From Marchantia polymorpha subsp. ruderalis (taxonomy: Eukaryota > Streptophyta > Marchantiopsida > Marchantiales > Marchantiaceae): a stretch of DNA of 64,000 nt. The stretch is from NCBI GenBank assembly GCA_037833965.1, contig AP031354.1, forward strand, positions 23,476,001 through 23,540,000, given 5' to 3'. The notes under the pieces were generated by a model. The model saw nothing but the letters and a program-made list of their open reading frames with translations, had not been told where the DNA came from and ran no database searches. A program made the position numbers and the translations under genes. The number at the start of each line of letters is the position of its first letter. The stretch's first letter is position 1. Shown here piece by piece: positions 22,901 through 35,200 of this stretch.

Positions 22901-25900
22901 CAGTTCGATAAAAATCCCTAATATCTGATGTGCACTAACCTGCACTGCACTGACTAGTACGTTCGTTCTCAGTAGAATTCGGTTTTTAAGGTTTGAGGTT
23001 CAAACTTGCTCTCACGTGCTTAGCAGCGGAGTCGCGGTGCATCAGTTCTTCGGGACTCTGCTCCCTCCACAGGAAACGATGAAGTCCAGAATCACTCTTT
23101 CAAAGCCTACGAGGCAACGACTGCTGTTACGGCGGCATTAAACTGATCAGCAGAAGTACGTCTTTGTTGCTCAAATCGTTCGTTTTCCTACAACTGCTTT
23201 TAATGATGACGCTATCCTGCTGCTCGACAAGACGAGCATCATGCTTTTCTTTCTCGTTGTTTCTATCCCCATGAGAACTCTATCATTCTAGCACTCTAGA
23301 GTTTATGAAGTGAGCTGTGTAGAAAGATAAGAGGGCATTAGTGCTAATCCAAGCGACTTCAAGCGGATTTTGTGTATAATGAGTTCTCTTTACAGATTGA
23401 CCAAGACATGATTGCAGATGTTCTCGACTCAACCAACATTGTTTCTGGAAACACGAGAAGGAAGCAATCATTGTAGTTTCCAACTTTGGATGCTGCCAAT
23501 GCAGATCATGTGACGAGGCAATATTCATCTGGTGTCGTGGACAAATTGTTGCAAGGAATCTTACTCATGGTGAGGAAACCTTTGCAAGCAAGTTCGATCA
23601 GAATCCAACGGGAGAAAGTAACTTCATTACGGCTTCCTGTTTTCTGATATCGTCGCTACTTTGTCTCCTCCAGCGCCTTACACAATCCTCCGTAGAATTT
23701 CTTAAGTCCACGGATTAATCTTGTATGGATTTTGTTTTAATACAGATACTAGAAAAAACAGTCTGGAAGATAGCACTTGCATGGAGCAATCCATATCAGT
23801 AGAAAGTGATGAACTGAAAAGATCCGGGGCATCATTCTGGTGTCTATTGTTTGGGATGCACCTCGAAGCCGGCTATAGCGTGATGATATGGTCCACCTGG
23901 TTTAGTGCAGACTATTTCCTCTGGGGAATCTTGGCCTAAGTAAGTGGACATAAAGGACATTTTTGATGCAGTCAAAGTCCATGGTTTCAACAATATTAGT
24001 TCAACCCCACCATGCTGTCAGAGCTCTTCATACTCAAGAATGATAACGAGAATCCTTTGATCGTAAGGACCATAAGAAAGGCTGTTCATTCAGTTAACTG
24101 TGAAGGAACAGACCGTTGAAAGCAAGTTGCTTCAACATTCTTATGTACTTGTATTTGTAGATATCATCATGATCACGCTCTAGGATGATCTACGAGAGAT
24201 CAAAACTGACTCGAGAAACTCTTGTTGCCTTTACCTGCTTCTTTTCATTTTGTAAGAAACTTGAATAGTCTGAGAAACCATCTCTGTTTGCATCCGGGTC
24301 CTCAGATTTGAGGATGGGAGGGCATTCTCTAATATCCGAAAAAAGGATGTATACAGTTTCAATGAACATTGTCACGATGTGCTCACTGAATGCAAGATAT
24401 CTTACTACTTTCTTCGTTTATTGACAGCACCTTTTGACTTGATAATGAATATTTGGTACTGTATATGGAAATAGTTTTCAACCAGCAATTGACTCGTCTC
24501 GGTTTCACCTCACTAACTGCGTCATTGCCCCAAAGATGTATGCTCTTGTATCTACTCTGCAGATGCCCTTGGATTGAAGTGTAGTGTTATCACACAATCA
24601 ATCATAGCAGTCTCCGAGCGCACAAATGTCACACAGTAGTTAGTTCGTGACTGGCACTTTCTGTATGACTGCTATTAAAAAATCTTCGACAATCTCAGTC
24701 CTACCTTATAAACTAAGATTCCCGAGGAGGCATAATTTCAAACTCGATATGATAAAATGTATTATGGTGGTGGAAGACCTCATTCTCGTGTATGTATGAA
24801 ACTTCTGCCTTGCCTCGGATTGGTCTGACGAATTGAAGTCCTCCGAGTGTCATGATCATCCACCAGTATGCTAACAAATGCAAATGTGCCAGTCTGTTTT
24901 ATATTATCTAGAAAACAGTGCACGGGACATGTCACTTTACTGAACAATTCTTAGACATGTAAGAGATCGTAGTCATTGATACTCTACCAGAGTCGCAAAA
25001 GTAGCCGGAACCCGCCGTCAGATCACACAAACCCGAATGGGAGAGACTTGCAATACATGGTCGTATGCTATCCTCTAGAATGGAACTGATTGGCTGAAAC
25101 CTGCCGTCAGATGTTCCACAAAATTTCAGTAGAAAAGATGGCATAAGACATAGCTTGTTTGTTTTCACTTAAATGATCTGTACATGTATATATCACCAAA
25201 TGCTACTACAGTTATGGAAGAACACGGCACAGATATTTTCCTTCAAGTTTGTGGGTGGGTGGTGTATGCATGGGCACACAGGGCGCAAGTCAAGAGGTTT
25301 TGAGTCAAAGTCTGAGAATATTATGGAAAGATTTGACCGGGTCTTGAGAGAACTTGACACAGAAAAAATCATTTCTTGAGCGTAGAGTGGGTACACAAGA
25401 TCGCTTTGCAGTATGTCCAAAGAAGCTGGGTGGAATCATGGGCCTAATATGGGATTCTCGCCTGATATGGAATCATGGGCCGGATTATTTTCTAGCGGAA
25501 AGCTTCAATACAAACCTCGGCATGATACTCAAAGATGTGAGCATCTGCTTTATGACTTGTTACGATTTGAAACAGTCACTTCGAAACTAGAATGGATTAT
25601 GCTCCTGTAACATTTAGAGACTGCTACAAGGCTGCACTTCTGTAAGCAAGATAAATGACCGTCATTTAAATTCAGCACCAATAAGCTTCGAAACATAATT
25701 GTTACAATTTCAGAATCTCCAAGTGCTTCAAATACTTCCACCGGCCTAATATGTGATGTGAGATGTTTCATTTCAAGAGTGAACAAAGAGTTGTTATGTT
25801 TCGACAGCTCGATCCACATGCTCGGCAGAACTTCAGGACACATGACACTGCTCAAGTAGCTGGAGTGGATTAGACGCTCATCAATGTTTCAAGATATTCG

Positions 25901-26100
25901 ACCGACACATTGAGATAAGAGTTCAGTTCAGTTCTTTCCAAGTGCCAATGTGCACTCAGACTCTTGTGGAAAGGACCGCACAATCAGAACTCCTTGCAGT
26001 CCTTGTGACAGACACATGAGCGCACAACGGTACTCACAAAAATGCTTGCTTCGAGCAGCAAGCTCTAGGCTATGGTGTGTTCGAATGTCACATGTCCTGT
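19917..26100 (-). CDS. Unrecognised multi-exon minus-strand gene, probably broken
   Basis: Several minus-strand segments look coding and have splice-like edges. About 26036-26100 contains RTHHSLELAARSKHF. The segment 25706-25847 (VLPSMWIELSKHN, HIRPVEVFEALGDSE) ends at a GTAACA donor. The segment 24235-24328 (CPPILKSEDPDANRDGFSD) ends at GTAAAG. About 22370-22456 has DPDMVVEPALEKLRDVLQL. About 21165-21300 has DLKSTLSLYDRVERINTQN and then, shifted one frame, ENDSNVDDSDDGG before GTGAGG. The segment 20588-20725 has AILQSILAVNREIEMLIK before GTGAGA. The ORF 20474 to 19917 starts MTPRTKQLDERLQESSP, contains VFSKEELEALKLELYGTLT, and has one in-frame TAG at 20331-20333. I do not recognise the protein. 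The stop and the frameshift suggest a pseudogene, but undetected splicing is possible. It may be more than one gene. Confidence 0.35.
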
Positions 26101-28912
26101 TAAAGGCCTCCGCATAGAACTGGTATCATGCGACGACGGAGACATCGTCGAGGACAGAACAAGATCTTACTTTGAAAGAACAATTCTTTACAGTCGGTGA
26201 AAACAAAACAAGTGGGAAAACTCCTCCACTATCCCGGGACACACTATACGGAAGTCAAAGATGGAAGGACGCTTTGTCTGTGAATGAACTTTCTTACAGT
26301 CAGGGGTCAACGTTTCAATGTGGACCATTTCTATATTATCAAGCCAAGTGGAAAGGAGGAACACCATGTGGACGCTGAGGGCGAAATCAGACCTGAGATA
26401 TACAATTCGGTATGATCAACTTGTAGAGCCCGAACAATTCTATTCGATTAATCGGGAGCGAGGTTCGAGTGGAAAATTTTAAAAGCTGTTCATATGCGCA
26501 TTTCATATCATCTGCTAGATTCGAGCAGTTGAGACAGCATGCCAACTAGCGTTGCCGAAGAGCACGGCTCCCCTCGTGCCCGAAACGCCAACTGCATCGA
26601 AGCAGTTCAGTACAAGTGTGATCTCATCAACGCCTTCTCTTGAGAAAGAGCAGTTGGTGCCATCTAAGCGCTGACTCGGATATGTTTGACCAATTTCAGC
26701 GTCGAAGCTTCAGATATCTGATAAACACTTCCAGGCAGAAATCGAAAATCCAGGAGCGAAATAACTCAAAGTCAACCCCCGAACTAAAACAGGCAATCGG
26801 TGGTGAAAACAGCCAAGGCCAGTCGCCCAACATTCGGAGTCCAGAAACTCGAGCTGAGCGTCGTCTCACGATGCAGTTGGCAGCCAGTTTTAGTCGAAGC
26901 TCAGCGTACGTGCAAACGGGGGGTGTACGTGAGAGAGACCAGAAAACAGCCCCAAGTTGCTTCCGTTCTCCATGATTTTATGCAGCGCACGAGCTGGATT
27001 CACACAACCCAGTCGTCAGTGAATCCTACCTCGGAGATGTCCGCGCAGCTCACAGTCCAAAATAAACCATCCCATCCGCAGAGCTCCCTTCGAGATCCTC
27101 CCCGACCCCGACCCGCAGAAGTCTCACACCTCAACTGCGCAACTCGGCGCAGTTGAGGTGAAAGAGATTTTACCGCCGGACGTGGTAAACTGAGGGCGGA
27201 CGTGGTGGGGTCCGCAGTCGGCTCTTTGTACTTTAGTTTCAAAAGCGAGTTTTGTCGCGACTAGCTTCCCACAATTCCGGCTTCGGAATTGATAGTGGCT
27301 CTTACGCCTCGGCACCGGGTCGAACCGGTGACTTCCGGTGCACCAGCGGGCGTTGCCGCAACCTTATCGCTACCTATCGCCGCCAGATTCCGGAAGTGGA
27401 GACTGTCTGTCGTGAGGTCGGAGATTCGAGTTGCTGAAGATGCAATCGCCATGCAGAAGAGGAAGGGGAGGAGCACGAGGACGAGGAGCTGGGAGTCGGT
27501 GTACTCTACAGAGCGACGAGGTGTTGGTTGGAAGGCGGAGGCGCATGCACGAGGGGCGTGATCGAGCTCTCGTTACGAGAAAAGATGTTGGTGCAGCAGG
27601 GCGGCGACTGAGAAAGGAAGAGATGAGAACAGAAGAGATTAGGAGAGAAGGTAGAAGGCGTAAATGCGCATTCGCTAAGGTCGAATTAGAGCGAGCTCAA
27701 TTGGGCGATGGGTGTGGGCAAATCGTCACGACTGCCAAGGAAGAGAGGAGGGGGGAGGCGATTGATTGTGAGCGGGAGGGGTGGAAGAGGAGCACCACGA
27801 TGTATTGTGATCGAACAGACGACGACGAGAGATTTGAGACAGTCGAAACGCAGATGGTAAATAAGGCGAATGAAAAGCACATGGCGGGATGCATTGCTGT
27901 CAGAAGCACTGAGTAGAAGCAACAGCAGCAGCTGCAGCCGGACCCGTTCGCTCGCTCGCTCGTTCGATCGATCATGAGCAGCTTTGGAAATTGTTCACAG
28001 GCTCGAATCCCCACCTGTAGCCCCGAGGGTGGATCTGGACCCACAAGTCTGTGCACCCGCCACTGTGTCGGTCCAATGAAACCGAAATTCTTTACAATGG
28101 TACCGGTGCTGTCGATCGTTAGACATCTTCGCTTCGAAGGCTGTCAAATACTAACGCCATGGACCGACCCGCCACGGATCTGGACCCACACGTCCAACCC
28201 TTCGAAATGTCGGTCCAATGGGAAAAAAATCCAAGATATAAAAGAAAAAAAAGAAAAGGCCAAGTCTTAAGGGCTCGATCGCCCCATTAGCTTCGAAAGC
28301 CGAACTGATTTACAGAACTTAATGATATTATACTCGCACAGACAAACAGCAGCGGAATTTGCCGAGAACAACTCCAGGATTTGTCACACAATGACGAGGA
28401 GAAGTAGTAGCAGTAGTGGTATAAATATAAGAAGCTCGAGCCAGTCCAATCGAGAAAAAAGTTGGAATATCGTGTCTCGAAATCTATAAAACTGCAAAAA
28501 TTGGTAATGCTTAAGTGTCTGACTATTCAGTCATTCGACGAAAAAGATGAACGGATCCAGAGATATTATGGCATGACTTTCATCCGAGGGGCCATAAAAA
28601 CATCTGCAGGACACATGATGCGCTGAACAAAGCCGTTTGTCGAAAGGCTAAAAGTTGTTGATCGAGAAAACTGGTGGATGATACAGTACAGTAGGGCCTT
28701 ATGTACATATGGCGCCATCCAAATTCACCTGAAAAACTGCAACTCATGCATCTGCTAGGGCACCTTTTGTCAGTTAACAAATGCATGCAGCTGCCATGCG
28801 AGATGAGTCACCAATGCAACTTAAGGCACTGAAATCTAGCTCGAGAAGAAGAGGGCCCCCAAGTGCGTGCCGTGATGCGTCTGTCTGATGTTTCGCCAGC
28901 AACTAACTACCT
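26101..28912. other. Intergenic; purine-rich tract and direct repeat
   Basis: Positions 27430-27790 on the plus strand are strongly purine-rich, which creates a long Arg/Glu/Gly-rich ORF with no family features. Two related segments of about 57 bases (about 28033-28090 and 28172-28228, both containing ATCTGGACCCACA and TGTCGGTCCAATG) form a divergent direct repeat. The left edge may still hold 5' exons of the unrecognised gene. The end is 3' flank of the ERF gene. Confidence 0.4.
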
Positions 28913-31905
28913 TCAGGCGGGTGGATGATCGTGATGCTGCGCGTCCTGATCATAATTCCAGAAGAGTCCCGAGCTGAAGTTGCGTTCGGCTGTCATGTAT
29001 TGGGAAGTGGGTATGTGGTCGCTCAGAGGGCGTTGCACAGCTTCCTCGATGAAATTCTCCAGATCGAACGAGGCGTCGGCAGCCGCTGCGGCTGCTACCG
29101 CAGCTGGCAGCAGATCACTCGCCTGATTCGGTGCCAATGGCGACGCTTGGACGTGTACAGTGAGATTTTGAAATCTCGAGTCGATGCTCGGATTGTCCAG
29201 CACCGAACGTCGCTGCTGCTGCTGCAGCTGTTGCGCCAGGATGAGATCGAGCGCATTCTGAGCTAATCCTGCTCCTCCGGCCCCCGCCGCCTGCTGCCAT
29301 TCGGGTCGCGTAAGTTGCATGGCTGCTGAAGCTACCACGGGAATCATGGATGTCGAAGCCTTTTCCAGCGTACCTTCCTCTGCCAGGGTCCTCCAGCTGC
29401 TGGTGGCGACGGATGGTACTTCCGAGCCTCGCCAATCGCAATTCACGTCCAAGGTCAGAGATGGCCACTGGCTTCCTCCTGAGATCATGTCGTTCTCGTC
29501 CCGCGACCATACGTCGGTATTTATCGAAAATTGCGAAGAGTAGACAATCTGCTGCTGCTGCTGATGCTGCTGCACCTGTTGTGGAGGCATCGGTACCGAG
29601 ACAGCGGCAGCTGCTGCGATGACAGTGGCTGTTGCGGCATGTGGCGGGGCCGCAGCAGCAGACTTGGGCGCAGCGGGCGAGGAGATGGAGTCTTTTCGAG
29701 CGTCCGAGGGAAGCGAGGGGACTCGTCGGGGCACATTTGCAGCTTGAGCTGCTGCAGCAGAGCCGGGCACCGGGCCGACGGAATCCGGGAAATTGAGCTT
29801 CGCACGCTGACCTCGGAAGTCGATGGCAGCTTTGTCGTAAGCTCTAGCAGCCTCCTCGGGAGTGTCGTAGGTGCCGAGCCACACGCGCGTTGCTTTCTTC
29901 GGGTGGCGAATTTCGGCAGCCCATTTTCCCCAGGCCCTCTGGCGCACCCCTCGGAATTTCTTTCTTTTCGCGGCACTGGCGGATTCTTCGACTGCGGAGG
30001 ATTTTTCCTCTGCAAACACCACGCAATCAAGCACACAGAAGCCTCCGATCAATACTCATGGATATGGCCCGACCTCCCAAGTCTCACATATGATTTCTGT
30101 ACCTCAACCTAGATCGAACGATACGAGACGATACGGGATGAGATGAGACGAGACGATGCGATGGAAGTCGCTCTTTTTTCTTCGACCTCGTCTGCAACCA
30201 CTGCACCCACAGAACAGATAAGAACTCCACCACGGCTCGTTATCAGCTCCCCTCACCAGAATCACAGCTTCAATCAGAATCACCTCAACATCGTCACGAC
30301 TTACTTACCTCGGCAGCGGACTCCGGGACCCTCTACAAACAATGGGTCACCACACCACACCACACCTCGGGGCAAAACTCCTAACGAACTCACACGACGA
30401 AGCAATGAAAGCACAATGAGGGGACGATCGAACGAATGGTCGATGCGGAGAATCCAGTCCATGCCATGTGCCATGCCCGTCCCACACGGTCCCGAAATAG
30501 AGTGCTCACTACTACTTCCCCTAGAACCACCACCACTAGTTCTACTACTACGACAACTACTGAGGAGGAGTAAGTAACCAAGTACATACCTCGAGATTCG
30601 TCTACCTAGAAGCTAAGTTAGTTGAATACTTGCCTTTTTCGGTGGTGATGCGATTGCCTCTTTTATGGAGTAGACAAGCACCTTTGTAATCATTCTAGCA
30701 GCGCTAGCCGCATGCGCACCTTCTGGCACTCACCCTTTCATGCATGCTAGCCACGGAACCTCCGGAGTACTGTACTTCATCATCCCGAGTTCAGTCTCAG
30801 TGTCGGCCTAAAGCACTGTTCCATTGTCCTGTATTCAAATCCTCCGAACTCTGATACTGAACTTGGAACTCGTATTTGTCAGGCCATCCGAATTCACTCA
30901 CTTCTCGGAAAATGCAGTCCCTGAAATTTGCGAAGTTCGGTATCTCACTCACTCACAGTCTCTCTCACATCAAACCAACCGACCAACCGACCGACCATAC
31001 GGTAGATCCCAATAATGCTCATCATACGACAGCGTTGATCTCTTCCAATTCCAACATCATCATCATCAACAACAACAACTTCACTTTTTCACTTCTTTCC
31101 ATCTGATCATCTGCATGTGCGTGCGAGAACTATTAGTGTGTGTGCGTGTGTGTGTGGGTGGGTGTTGGAGTTGAACGGACTCGAAGAGAAGGTCGGGAAA
31201 GAGTAGTGTACCGAAATTGTGCAGAAGAGGTCTGAGAATTTTGCTTTTCTGCCGTAAGGACCGAGAGAGAAAGACTCTACGGAAATGCAGACAAGACTGG
31301 AGGACGGTTAGAAGGAGAGTACCTTCGCCGGGCCCAGAGGGAGCTTGGAGCTCGGAGGTGGAATCTGCCGAACTGTAAGAACTCATGGAATCGGCTCTTC
31401 CCACTCTCCGTGCCGAGTTGCGTGCATCGCTGGCCGTGCTCTCTTCAGGAGCAGCTCCGGCCTGATGCAAACCACCGAATGTCCATCCGCCGCCGCTAAT
31501 TCGATTCTGGTCGCCCGAATTGGCCGCGCTCCAGTTCGAAAAGCCTTGGATCGTCTGGAGGTCCGAGAGGTTGTCGTCCCCGGCACCGAGATTCGAAGTC
31601 GCCCCGGCGAACCTCGGAAGCGGTGCAGCTGCAGCTGCCGCCCGAATGACCATCGTCGACGAGACGCCCTCGATCGTCTCCAGCCCCGAAACCGCATTCA
31701 GCGTCGGGGCGTAATTCAGGAACTCCGGATCGCCGAGGCTGTTCCACTGGCCCATGCTCGCGGCGCATCCCTCGTACAGCGTCTGCATTGGCGCCTGCTG
31801 CGCTGGCCTCGCCCACTGTCGGTTCCCTTTCTGCTGCTGCTGCGCCTGCTGCAAATGCGCTTCGGGTGCTGCGGATTCGGCGTCCTCCAGCAGACTGTCC
31901 TCCAT
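28913..31905 (-). CDS. AP2/ERF-domain transcription factor, two exons
   Basis: DNA-binding transcription factor of the ERF subfamily, expected in the nucleus at GCC-box-like sites. Exon 1 is 31323-31905 and starts [17 protein letters not shown]. Its frame stays open upstream but has no earlier ATG. Exon 2 is 28913-30009. The 1.3-kb intron is GT-AG and splits a Glu codon in phase 1 (...[14 protein letters not shown]). The product is 559 aa. The single AP2 domain lies at about 213-268: [19 protein letters not shown], then [19 protein letters not shown] and GQRAKLNFP. The WAAEIR and Asp residues place it in ERF rather than DREB. The usual RQRPW is RQRAW. By eye the domain is closest to ERF group X (ABR1-like), which is tentative. 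The rest is low-complexity: Ala runs, Gln runs ([17 protein letters not shown]) and acidic patches, as in activation domains. No EAR repression motif was seen. Confidence 0.93.
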
Positions 31906-32090
31906 ATCCCTCCCAGCTCCCTCGCCTTCGAACGGAATCTTCCGATTCTCCCTCAATTCAAACCGCAGATCCCTGTAGACAAGTCCTATTTCCTGTACAA
32001 GCCACGGCTCAGGATTTACATGCTTCCTCACCTCGACCTCGACCTCGAGCGAATGCTCTACGTTCCTAACATTCCAAATCTCCTTCTGTC

Positions 32091-32098
32091 CTTATATA
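32091..32098 (-). promoter_or_regulatory. TATA box candidate for the ERF gene
   Basis: On the minus strand this reads TATATAAG, 186 bases upstream of the ERF ATG, giving a plausible 5' leader of about 150 bases. A second identical octamer on the same strand lies at 32708-32715 and would give a leader of nearly 800 bases containing the microsatellite. Which one is used cannot be told from sequence. Confidence 0.4.
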
Positions 32099-32206
32099 TC
32101 GCCCTCTGGGTGAGAATTGAGCAGTAAATTCTATATGCTGCTCGATCCTGCTGTACATCTGTGAGCAAGTGCTGTGGACTGACTGCCACGACCGCGACCG
32201 AGAGTG

Positions 32207-32290
32207 CTACCACTACTACTATTACTACTACTTCTTCTTCTCCTCCTTCTCCTCCTCCTCCTTCTCTCCTACTACTACTACTACAACTAC
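32207..32290. repeat. Trinucleotide microsatellite (CTA/CTT/CTC)
   Basis: Consecutive ACT, CTT and CTC triplets run for about 80 bases between the two candidate TATA boxes of the ERF gene. On the minus strand this is a GAG/AAG/TAG run, a type common in plant promoters and 5' leaders. Confidence 0.85.
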
Positions 32291-35200
32291 GTCCAGACGG
32301 ACAGACTCCTGAGGCTGGCCAGGTCGAATATCGGTCGAGCTCGATCTCACCCAAAAGAGAGAGCTGTAATCGGAATTCTATCCGGCCCTCGGACACGGGC
32401 TCATTAGTTACTGCAGACAAGTGGGATGCAGTTACAGCAAGTGCCTAAGCTCTCTCCTACAGCTGGGGAGCTAGAGCAGCTGCTGTAAACACTTTGGGAA
32501 TCTTGGCAATTTGCATGAGTGTTCGCCCAGCTGCTTCGCGGGGAAGAGTGGGGTGCACTGAGTCCAGCCGCAGCTCTCGTGTGGCAAGGATCGCAGGCCT
32601 TGACTCGCTCGCTAGCTGCCCACCCGAACGGGAATGCTCGCATCGTCCGTCGGCTGCTGCTGTCTGCAGCTGCAACTGGAACTGGAGGCTCACTGAAGAT
32701 GGGGGCACTTATATACTGGAAGCGTGCTGCAAAGGATCGTCCGTCCTTACGTCAGACGCTGACATATCAACGAACTGAAACTGAAGGCAAATGCAATGCG
32801 CTATTTCTGACATTCATTTTACGTGAACTCCACTCCAGGCTCCATGGCACGCTACAAATCGGACTGCATCTCATTTGAATTATGCACCGGATGGTACAGC
32901 TGATTATATTGGGACTGTGATATTACGGCGAAGCCAGGAGCGCTGGGGCGAGCGAAGGCAAGCAGGCAGATGGGCTCGGGGCCACGATTTCCTGGCAGGC
33001 GACGGGGTTTGTTTTTTACTGTCACGAAAAGTAACAAGGCGTCAGATAGAGCCTGCCTGTGCTGGGCCGAGGGCTCTAATTTTTGCCACGTTTCTCGAGA
33101 GAACTCGAACAACAGGTTACAGGTGGTACGAGATATGGCTTAACCGCGTTAACGAACATCATCAGCTTCGGCGCGTGGACGGGGTAATGCCGCCATTGCC
33201 GAAGCTCCACGTTATGAGGGCCGAACCGCCACGAGAGAGGCGACTACCTGTCTCTGCTGCGATCGAGGAGACACGACGACACAGTCGGATGGGCCGTCAT
33301 AGGCCCAGCGGTTTTGCCAATTGCGAAGTCCAGTAAACGCTCCATACATGGACAGTCCCCCTCGCTCCCTCCCTCTCAAACTCTCACTGCGGGAGCCTGT
33401 CCTGGTTTAGCTGTACACCATGGCAATGACTGGATCCCAGAGGGGACGACGACGACGACTAGCTGGATGGATGGATGGATGGCTGGATAGACGGACAGAG
33501 ATGGGCCGTGAGGAGGGAGTGTCGTGAGCGCGACTGCGATCATGCAGATCTGTTGGTCGTTCGGAAACTAGGAAACTATCCCGGGGGGAACAGACTCGAC
33601 TGTGATTGGGGCCAGAGGTTGAGTCACAAAGTTGTTAGACATGAGATGGGAAGCCGATACAGTAAGTTCCAGGGCCCGGGTACGTGGTGGGTTTTCATTC
33701 CCCTCTCTGCCACCACTTGCCAGACTCGCAGATGCTTTTGGGTCAAGTTTGCTCTACTACTTCCAACTGTAAAGACTGGGCGCTCCCGATGTCATTGGCG
33801 ACACAGTCCGCTGCTCCGCTGTTCCAGTCAACGACCGCATCTCGATGCTAGTCGACAATATTTCCGTTATAAATTGCATGAAACGAGGAGACACCCCAAT
33901 CTACGTTTCCTCTCCTGAAAGATATGCACAATCCGCATTCGAACTGGATTTCATGCCCCGCTTCACCTGCTTCGCGATCGCCCTTACCTGGATCCTCAAA
34001 AATACCTGATTTGCGATTTTGCATGGATACGCTCGCGAGCTAAAGGTTCAGCACCCGCCCCGCGAGGATATCTGAAAAATCATTGCGGCTTATGCCATTC
34101 CAGACGCCTCCTTCGAAAGCAAGATTCTCACATATTCTGTCCCGGACGAGGCCAATCGAGCCGTCCGGATTTGGATACTGCGTAGGCATATGATGAGCCG
34201 TGGCTATAGTTAGGCACCGGGGTTTCCATGGCCATCGTTGAGCTACGAAGCTCGCTTCCTAGACAGACTTCGCGGACTTTCATCAGACTGTAGTAGCCGG
34301 CTCCGGACGACGTTGACTTCCGAGCGGGGAAACTAATTTTAATGGCACACCGAAGGGTGGGGTGGGGGAAGGACTTGTGACATGCAAATGCGCTCGTCGA
34401 AATTTTAATGGGCGAACGAATGGCAGTCGATCCGTTCACTCGCGCAGCGATCCTTATCTGCAGTTAGTTAGTTACTGCCCATGTTCTCAAGTTGAGCAAG
34501 TTGGAGCGTATGTTTCGGATCGCTAGCAGGGAAAACCTCAAGTTGCCTCGTCTCGGCCTTCATTACATGTGTCCAAGCCTGTGACTGCCAATTTCCGGCC
34601 AGGCCGATGTATGTCTTCGACATAAATCGACCTCGCTCACATACTCCACTCAATTTGGAAAGTACTGGATCAATGATTGGCAACTGCTACGCACAGGGTT
34701 TGAGGCATGTCTGGGTAGAGCTACCTGATGTAGCTGCCGGTCAAACCACTGCGGATAGACAGAAACATACTTTTCCCGGCCGATCCATCATCCATGCAAT
34801 GGTTCGATGGTTCCTGTTATTTTTGGCTCAGAATCTATATCTAGAGACATTCTTGTCTGCCCAGCGAGCTCGTTTATGCATTTTCCCAATTTTAAACTCC
34901 GCTTGGAGGTTGAATCCTCAGAGAATTTTCACCCTCTGGCTACATCTCGCACAGGTTTCTTTGCGGCAGCAGCTGCTGCTGGTGGAATTATTATGTTGTG
35001 TATGTGTGATGGAGCGCGAGCGCTAGGGGGGAAGATGCTCCCAGGAGCTTCTTCTCAGTACCTACCAACGTCAACTTGCAGATACCGTTAAGAAGAAGCC
35101 ACTTTGACCTTCGGCCCGAGCTCGCATGGCTTTCCAGACTCTAGAGCTGTTACGTTACACGCGCCGATTTCTCAATGCCTCGCACCGGCGGTGGTGAACT

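Noticed and set aside
27275-27360. tRNA-like T-arm on the minus strand (CACCGGTTCGACCCGGTG)
   Set aside because: The loop has six rather than seven bases and no D-arm, anticodon arm or acceptor stem pairs around it.
27431-27916. 161-codon Arg/Glu/Gly-rich plus-strand ORF
   Set aside because: The DNA is a purine-rich tract that is open by composition; there is no domain, no splice context and no protein-like residue balance.
29531-30112. 193-codon plus-strand ORF opposite the ERF gene
   Set aside because: It is the antisense shadow of the Ala/Gln-repeat coding region, where CTG/GCN repeats keep several frames open.
31345-32127. 260-codon plus-strand ORF opposite ERF exon 1
   Set aside because: Shadow of the minus-strand coding exon; the minus frame gives the in-phase splice to the AP2 domain.
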